The translations under genes and the position numbers were made by a program. A stretch of 64,000 bases of DNA, from NCBI RefSeq assembly GCF_001414055.1, contig NZ_CP013002.1, positions 638,501 through 702,500 on the forward strand. The letters are read 5' to 3'. The notes below the pieces were generated by a model, which was given only the letters and a program-made list of their open reading frames with translations, searched no databases and had not been told where the DNA came from. This DNA is from Caulobacter henricii. GTDB lineage: Bacteria > Pseudomonadota > Alphaproteobacteria > Caulobacterales > Caulobacteraceae. The stretch's first letter is position 1, and each line of letters opens with the position of its first letter. This document shows positions 60,950-64,000 of this stretch, one piece after another.

Positions 60950-61396
60950 TCAGGGCTTGGGCTTGGGCCTGGCGTCGACGATCTTGTTGACGATCTTCCA
61001 GCCCTCGGCCGTCTTCAGCAGCTGCATATAGTCGGTCAGGACGGCGTTGGGATAGTCCAGGACGATCTTGGCGCTGGCGGCCGACCCGGTGACGTCGATC
61101 GACTCGATCCAGCGCTTGCGCAGAGGCTCGTCTGCGGCAGGCTTGCCGCTGGCCCCTGCGATGTAGTCATCGTCGCTGCGCTGTCCATAAACGCCGTCCC
61201 GGATCCAATGAAGACGCGCCTCCTCGTGGAAGGCCTGACCGAATTCCTGGGCCTGGCCGGTGGCCTGGCCGGCCAGATAGTGTTCCAGGGTTGCGCGGAC
61301 GGCCGCCTGCTCAGGATTGTCCTGGGTCTGGGCCAGAACAGGGGCGGCCGTCTGCATGCAAGCGCCTGCAGCGACGATTGCGATCAGTCTGTTCAT
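60950..61396 (-). CDS. Exported lumazine-binding/NTF2-like protein
   Basis: The 148-residue product has a signal peptide (MNRLIAIVAAGACMQTAAPV, cleaved at LAQ) and an NTF2-like cone fold of the putative lumazine-binding family (AVRATLEHYLAGQATGQAQE, HEEARLHWIRDGVYGQRSDD, WKIVNKIVDARP). The reaction is unknown. AGGA lies 6 nt before the ATG at 61396. Confidence 0.85.
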   Translation of the reverse strand: MNRLIAIVAAGACMQTAAPVLAQTQDNPEQAAVRATLEHYLAGQATGQAQEFGQAFHEEARLHWIRDGVYGQRSDDDYIAGASGKPAADEPLRKRWIESIDVTGSAASAKIVLDYPNAVLTDYMQLLKTAEGWKIVNKIVDARPKPKP

Positions 61397-61496
61397 GGCA
61401 GTCCTCTCCAGCTTCTCCGGTGAAGCTAGGAAGGCCATATGGCGACGATGCGACCAGGACCTTGCCAGTCTGGTTTGTCCGCGCCAAACCCCTCCT

Positions 61497-61901
61497 ATGA
61501 GCAAGCCCACCGTCCTCGTCGCCGCCGCTGCCATGATCGATGTCGATGGCCGCGTGCTGATCTGCCAGCGACCCATGGGCAAGTCCCTGGCGGGTCTGTG
61601 GGAGTTTCCCGGCGGCAAGGTGGAACCGGGTGAGACACCGGAAGACTGCCTGATCCGCGAGTTGCACGAAGAGTTGGGGATCAAGGTCGCGCAGTCCTGC
61701 CTCGCGCCCTTTGTGTTCGCCTCCCACAGTTACGAGTCTTTTCACCTCCTGATGCCACTCTATCTGCTGCGCCGCTGGGAAGGCCTGGTTACGCGCAAGG
61801 AGCATGAGGCGCTGGCATGGGTGAAGCCGGACAAACTCGCGGACTATCCGATGCCCCCGGCGGACGTCCCGCTGGTGGCCTGGTTGCGCGATCTGCTCTG
61901 A
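61497..61901 (+). CDS. mutT: 8-oxo-dGTP diphosphatase MutT (Nudix)
   Basis: MutT hydrolyses oxidised dGTP and prevents A-to-C transversions. The 134 residues contain the full Nudix box GGKVEPGETPEDCLIRELHE followed by ELG, and LLICQRP-type strand RVLICQRPMGKSLAGLWEFP. The ATG at 61497 starts MSKPTVLVAAAAMID. Its stop TGA overlaps the proposed CTG start of the downstream pilin gene. Confidence 0.95.
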   Translation: MSKPTVLVAAAAMIDVDGRVLICQRPMGKSLAGLWEFPGGKVEPGETPEDCLIRELHEELGIKVAQSCLAPFVFASHSYESFHLLMPLYLLRRWEGLVTRKEHEALAWVKPDKLADYPMPPADVPLVAWLRDLL

Positions 61902-62065
61902 AACGCTTTGCTCGCAACCAGAGCGGCGCCACCGCCATTGAAGTGGGCCTGCTCGTTGCCTGCATCTGCATCGCCATCATCAGTGCCGTATCCATGCTGA
62001 GCGGCAGCATCAAGACCAGCTTCGACAAGACCTCGACTGCCGTTGCATCGACGCAGGGCAGCTAG
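61898..62065 (+). CDS. Flp/Fap-type pilin, probable non-ATG start
   Basis: The 55-residue product (LKRFARNQSGATAIEVGLLV onward) is a type IVb Flp pilin subunit: short basic leader, prepilin peptidase site G10-A11 with Glu at +5 (ATAIE), and one hydrophobic helix. The usual Tyr at +6 is Val. The only in-frame ATG lies at 61817, 81 nt upstream inside mutT, and would give an odd 82-residue form. CTG at 61898 overlaps the mutT stop as CTGA, resembling ATGA coupling, and yields a normal pilin length. No other pilus genes are near. Confidence 0.75.
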   Translation: MKRFARNQSGATAIEVGLLVACICIAIISAVSMLSGSIKTSFDKTSTAVASTQGS

Positions 62066-62176
62066 GACTGAGGTGCTACGCACCACGACGCGAGCTGGCG
62101 CATTCGACGACTAGACTCTCCCCAAGCCGTTGGCGATACAGTGGGCCCACTTGCTGTCGTGCGGGACCGAGTTGGA

Positions 62177-63112
62177 ATGTATAACGTCGTCTATTGTTTT
62201 GATAAGAATTACCAACAGCATTTTGCCGCTTCTTTGCAGTCTTTGGTGAAAAATTTCTCCAAAGATCCCGCTTTGCTATGTGTTCACATCGTGACCGATA
62301 TCGCTAGTGATGAACTTACTAAGTTTATAGGTGATTTTTCCGATAGACATAAAATTGACGCGCGAATTCATCAATTGAATTCGGCGCAAATGAGTTTCAT
62401 CGAAAAAGTACCGGCTAAGTTTAGAAAGCTAAAAGGATATCTTAATATATCGGCCTATTTCCGTTTGCTCATACCCTTGTTGTTGGGGGAGGATGTGGAA
62501 AGGGCGGTTTATGTCGAATCTGATACAATTTTAGTTTCTGACATTTCAGAATTGTATTCGATTGATCTGGGCGGTAAGGCGATCGGCGCGGTGCTTGATG
62601 TTAACAATAATGAGGCGTCAAAGCAGCATGGCTTGAATGCGTATTATAATTCTGGCCTCTTGGTCATGTGTATTCGTGAACTGCGCATGAAAGATTTTTC
62701 CAATAGAACCATGGATTACATTTCAAGTGCAAGCTCTCAAATAATGATGGCCGATCAGTGCGCAATCAATATTGTAATGAAAAATGATATTTGTTCTATT
62801 CCAGAAAAATGGAATCGATACGTTTCCAATAGTAAGTTCTCAATTGCGCATGCGGAAGATAGAATTAATGGGGCTGCTCTTATTCATTTTATCACTGAAA
62901 ATAAGCCCTGGCATGACTGGTTTGCTAACGATTTAGGTGAACTGTATTGGGATAATTTGCGAGCTTCGCAATGGCCAAATCCCGTTTCAAATAAGCCTGT
63001 GACGGTTAATGAGCATATTTTGATGGCGCGAAAGCTGAAAAAACAGGAAAAATATATTGAATCGATCTCAATGTACGAGACTATAGTTACGCATTTGATG
63101 AAAAAAAAGTAA
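62177..63112 (+). CDS. Glycosyltransferase family 8 protein
   Basis: This 311-residue GT8 (LPS alpha-glucosyl/galactosyltransferase-like) enzyme has NVVYCFDKNYQQHFAASLQS at the N-terminus, a DxD-like metal site reading YVESDTILV (Glu114-Ser-Asp116), HGLNAYYNSGLLVM, and the HFxxxxKPW element (IHFITENKPWHDW). It probably adds a hexose to a surface polysaccharide. The gene is strikingly AT-rich with AT-ending codons compared with all genes to its left, indicating horizontal transfer. The ATG at 62177 aligns with its paralogue downstream. Confidence 0.92.
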   Translation: MYNVVYCFDKNYQQHFAASLQSLVKNFSKDPALLCVHIVTDIASDELTKFIGDFSDRHKIDARIHQLNSAQMSFIEKVPAKFRKLKGYLNISAYFRLLIPLLLGEDVERAVYVESDTILVSDISELYSIDLGGKAIGAVLDVNNNEASKQHGLNAYYNSGLLVMCIRELRMKDFSNRTMDYISSASSQIMMADQCAINIVMKNDICSIPEKWNRYVSNSKFSIAHAEDRINGAALIHFITENKPWHDWFANDLGELYWDNLRASQWPNPVSNKPVTVNEHILMARKLKKQEKYIESISMYETIVTHLMKKK

Positions 63113-63271
63113 TGGGCTGTCGTTGGTAATTAAACGGCGAAACTAACGCTCTGCCCTATCTCCGGCAAGCTGTTCCTCAAAGCCGAGAGCATCCGCCAGG
63201 TTCATCTCGACCGCCCCGGACGATGCCATGGCGCTCACGCTGTCTCATGTTCTTCTGCATTGGTGAGTAAG

Positions 63272-64000
63272 ATGCCTCACGTCGTTTACTGTTTTGACGC
63301 GAACTACCAGCAGCATTTTGCGGCCTCTATATCATCTCTGGTCGATCACTATGGCGATGATCCGGCGTCACTCACCGTGCATGTCATAACGGACTCTCAG
63401 GATCCGACCCTCGATGCTTTCGCTGAGGATTTTTCCACACGAAAAGGCGTCAATGTAAGAATTAATCGCATCTCAGACGATCAAATCTCGTTTTTGGAGC
63501 TCGTTCCGAGAAAGTACAGAGATGTAAAAGACTATATAAACATATCAACATATTTCAGAATTTTAATACCTCAGATCATTTCTGGGGATATTGATAAGGT
63601 TGTATATATAGATTCAGACACCGTTATTTTGAGTGATTTGTCGGAATTATTCTCGCATCAGATGAATGGCAAATCGATTGGCGCTGTCCTCGACATCGAT
63701 GATAAAATTAATGCGACGCGCCACGGGTTGAGTCATTATTTCAATGCTGGCGTGCTGTTGATGGACCTTTCGGCTTTGAGGTCCAAGAAATTCACTCAGA
63801 AATGCATTGAATATATGTCTTCTGAAGATTGCGATGCTATCTTGGGGGATCAGTGCGCCATCAATATTGTCATGCAAGGCGACATTAAACCCCTGCCACG
63901 GCGATGGAATCGCTACGTTACAAACTTCGACGACTCGATTTCCCGCGCCAGGGACGTCCTCGCGGATGCGGCGATCATCCATTTCATCACCGGCCAGAAG
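63272..64000 (+). CDS. Second GT8 glycosyltransferase, cut off by the window edge
   Basis: An open frame runs without a stop from the ATG at 63272 to the end of the window (243 codons). The protein MPHVVYCFDANYQQHFAASI continues SSLVDHYGDDP and is clearly paralogous to the preceding gene. It keeps the canonical DxD (YIDSDTVIL), HGLSHYFNAGVLLMD and the start of the C-terminal HFxxxxK element (IIHFITGQK). The tandem pair suggests the edge of a surface-glycan locus. A GTG three codons earlier (63263) is possible. Confidence 0.92.
   Translation, partial: MPHVVYCFDANYQQHFAASISSLVDHYGDDPASLTVHVITDSQDPTLDAFAEDFSTRKGVNVRINRISDDQISFLELVPRKYRDVKDYINISTYFRILIPQIISGDIDKVVYIDSDTVILSDLSELFSHQMNGKSIGAVLDIDDKINATRHGLSHYFNAGVLLMDLSALRSKKFTQKCIEYMSSEDCDAILGDQCAINIVMQGDIKPLPRRWNRYVTNFDDSISRARDVLADAAIIHFITGQK

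Noticed and set aside
63113-63271. Gene fragment between the two GT8 genes
   Set aside because: GC-rich and coding-like in places but too short and not recognisable.

Overview
The window is GC-rich, densely packed alphaproteobacterial chromosome, most likely Caulobacteraceae (Caulobacter or a close relative). The clues are a 295-residue RpoH close to the Caulobacter protein, a Xanthomonas/Caulobacter-type TonB-dependent receptor, heavy c-di-GMP and histidine-kinase signalling, and the order purA, hybrid kinase, rpoH, secA, parvulin, argJ, mutT. No rRNA, tRNA, CRISPR array, prophage or transposase was found.

Layout. 1-3.0 kb: cytochrome bd oxidase operon cydABX behind a textbook FNR/FixK box. 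3.2-9.2 kb: a cheW broken by one extra G, a DUF3850 protein, a flavin monooxygenase, a TetR regulator, an alpha/beta hydrolase and a quinone oxidoreductase. 9.4-12.7 kb: rpmH-rnpA-yidC-engB (ribosome, RNase P, membrane insertion). 12.8-14.8 kb: a Cys-rich secreted protein, a DUF72 protein and a HigBA-like toxin-antitoxin pair with twin operators. 14.8-20.4 kb: serine/threonine catabolism (sdaA, D-threonine aldolase-like, threonine dehydratase-like) plus an M28 peptidase. 20.5-26.5 kb: PagL-like lipid A deacylase, purA and a three-gene signalling set. 26.7-36.2 kb: TonB receptor, hydrolase, rpoH, small membrane and metabolic genes, a CBS-PAS-GGDEF-EAL protein and a DUF4160/DUF2442 pair. 36.3-44.4 kb: accessory metabolism (threonine aldolase, GFA, epoxide hydrolase, EamA transporter, TetR with divergent carotenoid oxygenase, DUF2855, hydrolase). 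44.5-45.1 kb: a GIY-YIG nuclease gene framed by two inverted copies of a repeat. 45.2-53.4 kb: secA, divergent parvulin lipoprotein and argJ, then small unknown or immunity-like genes. 53.4-54.4 kb: gene-free DNA with palindromic repeats. 54.4-62.1 kb: ABC exporter, HWE kinase, rhlE, mutT and a Flp pilin. 62.2-64 kb: two AT-rich tandem GT8 glycosyltransferases, the second cut off by the window edge.

The most distinctive feature is a set of at least four families of extragenic palindromic repeats. The best-defined (class 1, five copies, about 130 bp) has long terminal inverted repeats built from GAAA-loop hairpins. Two sibling copies in opposite orientation bracket the GIY-YIG gene, whose ribosome binding site lies in a predicted hairpin. 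This looks like a candidate nuclease-linked mobile repeat unit.
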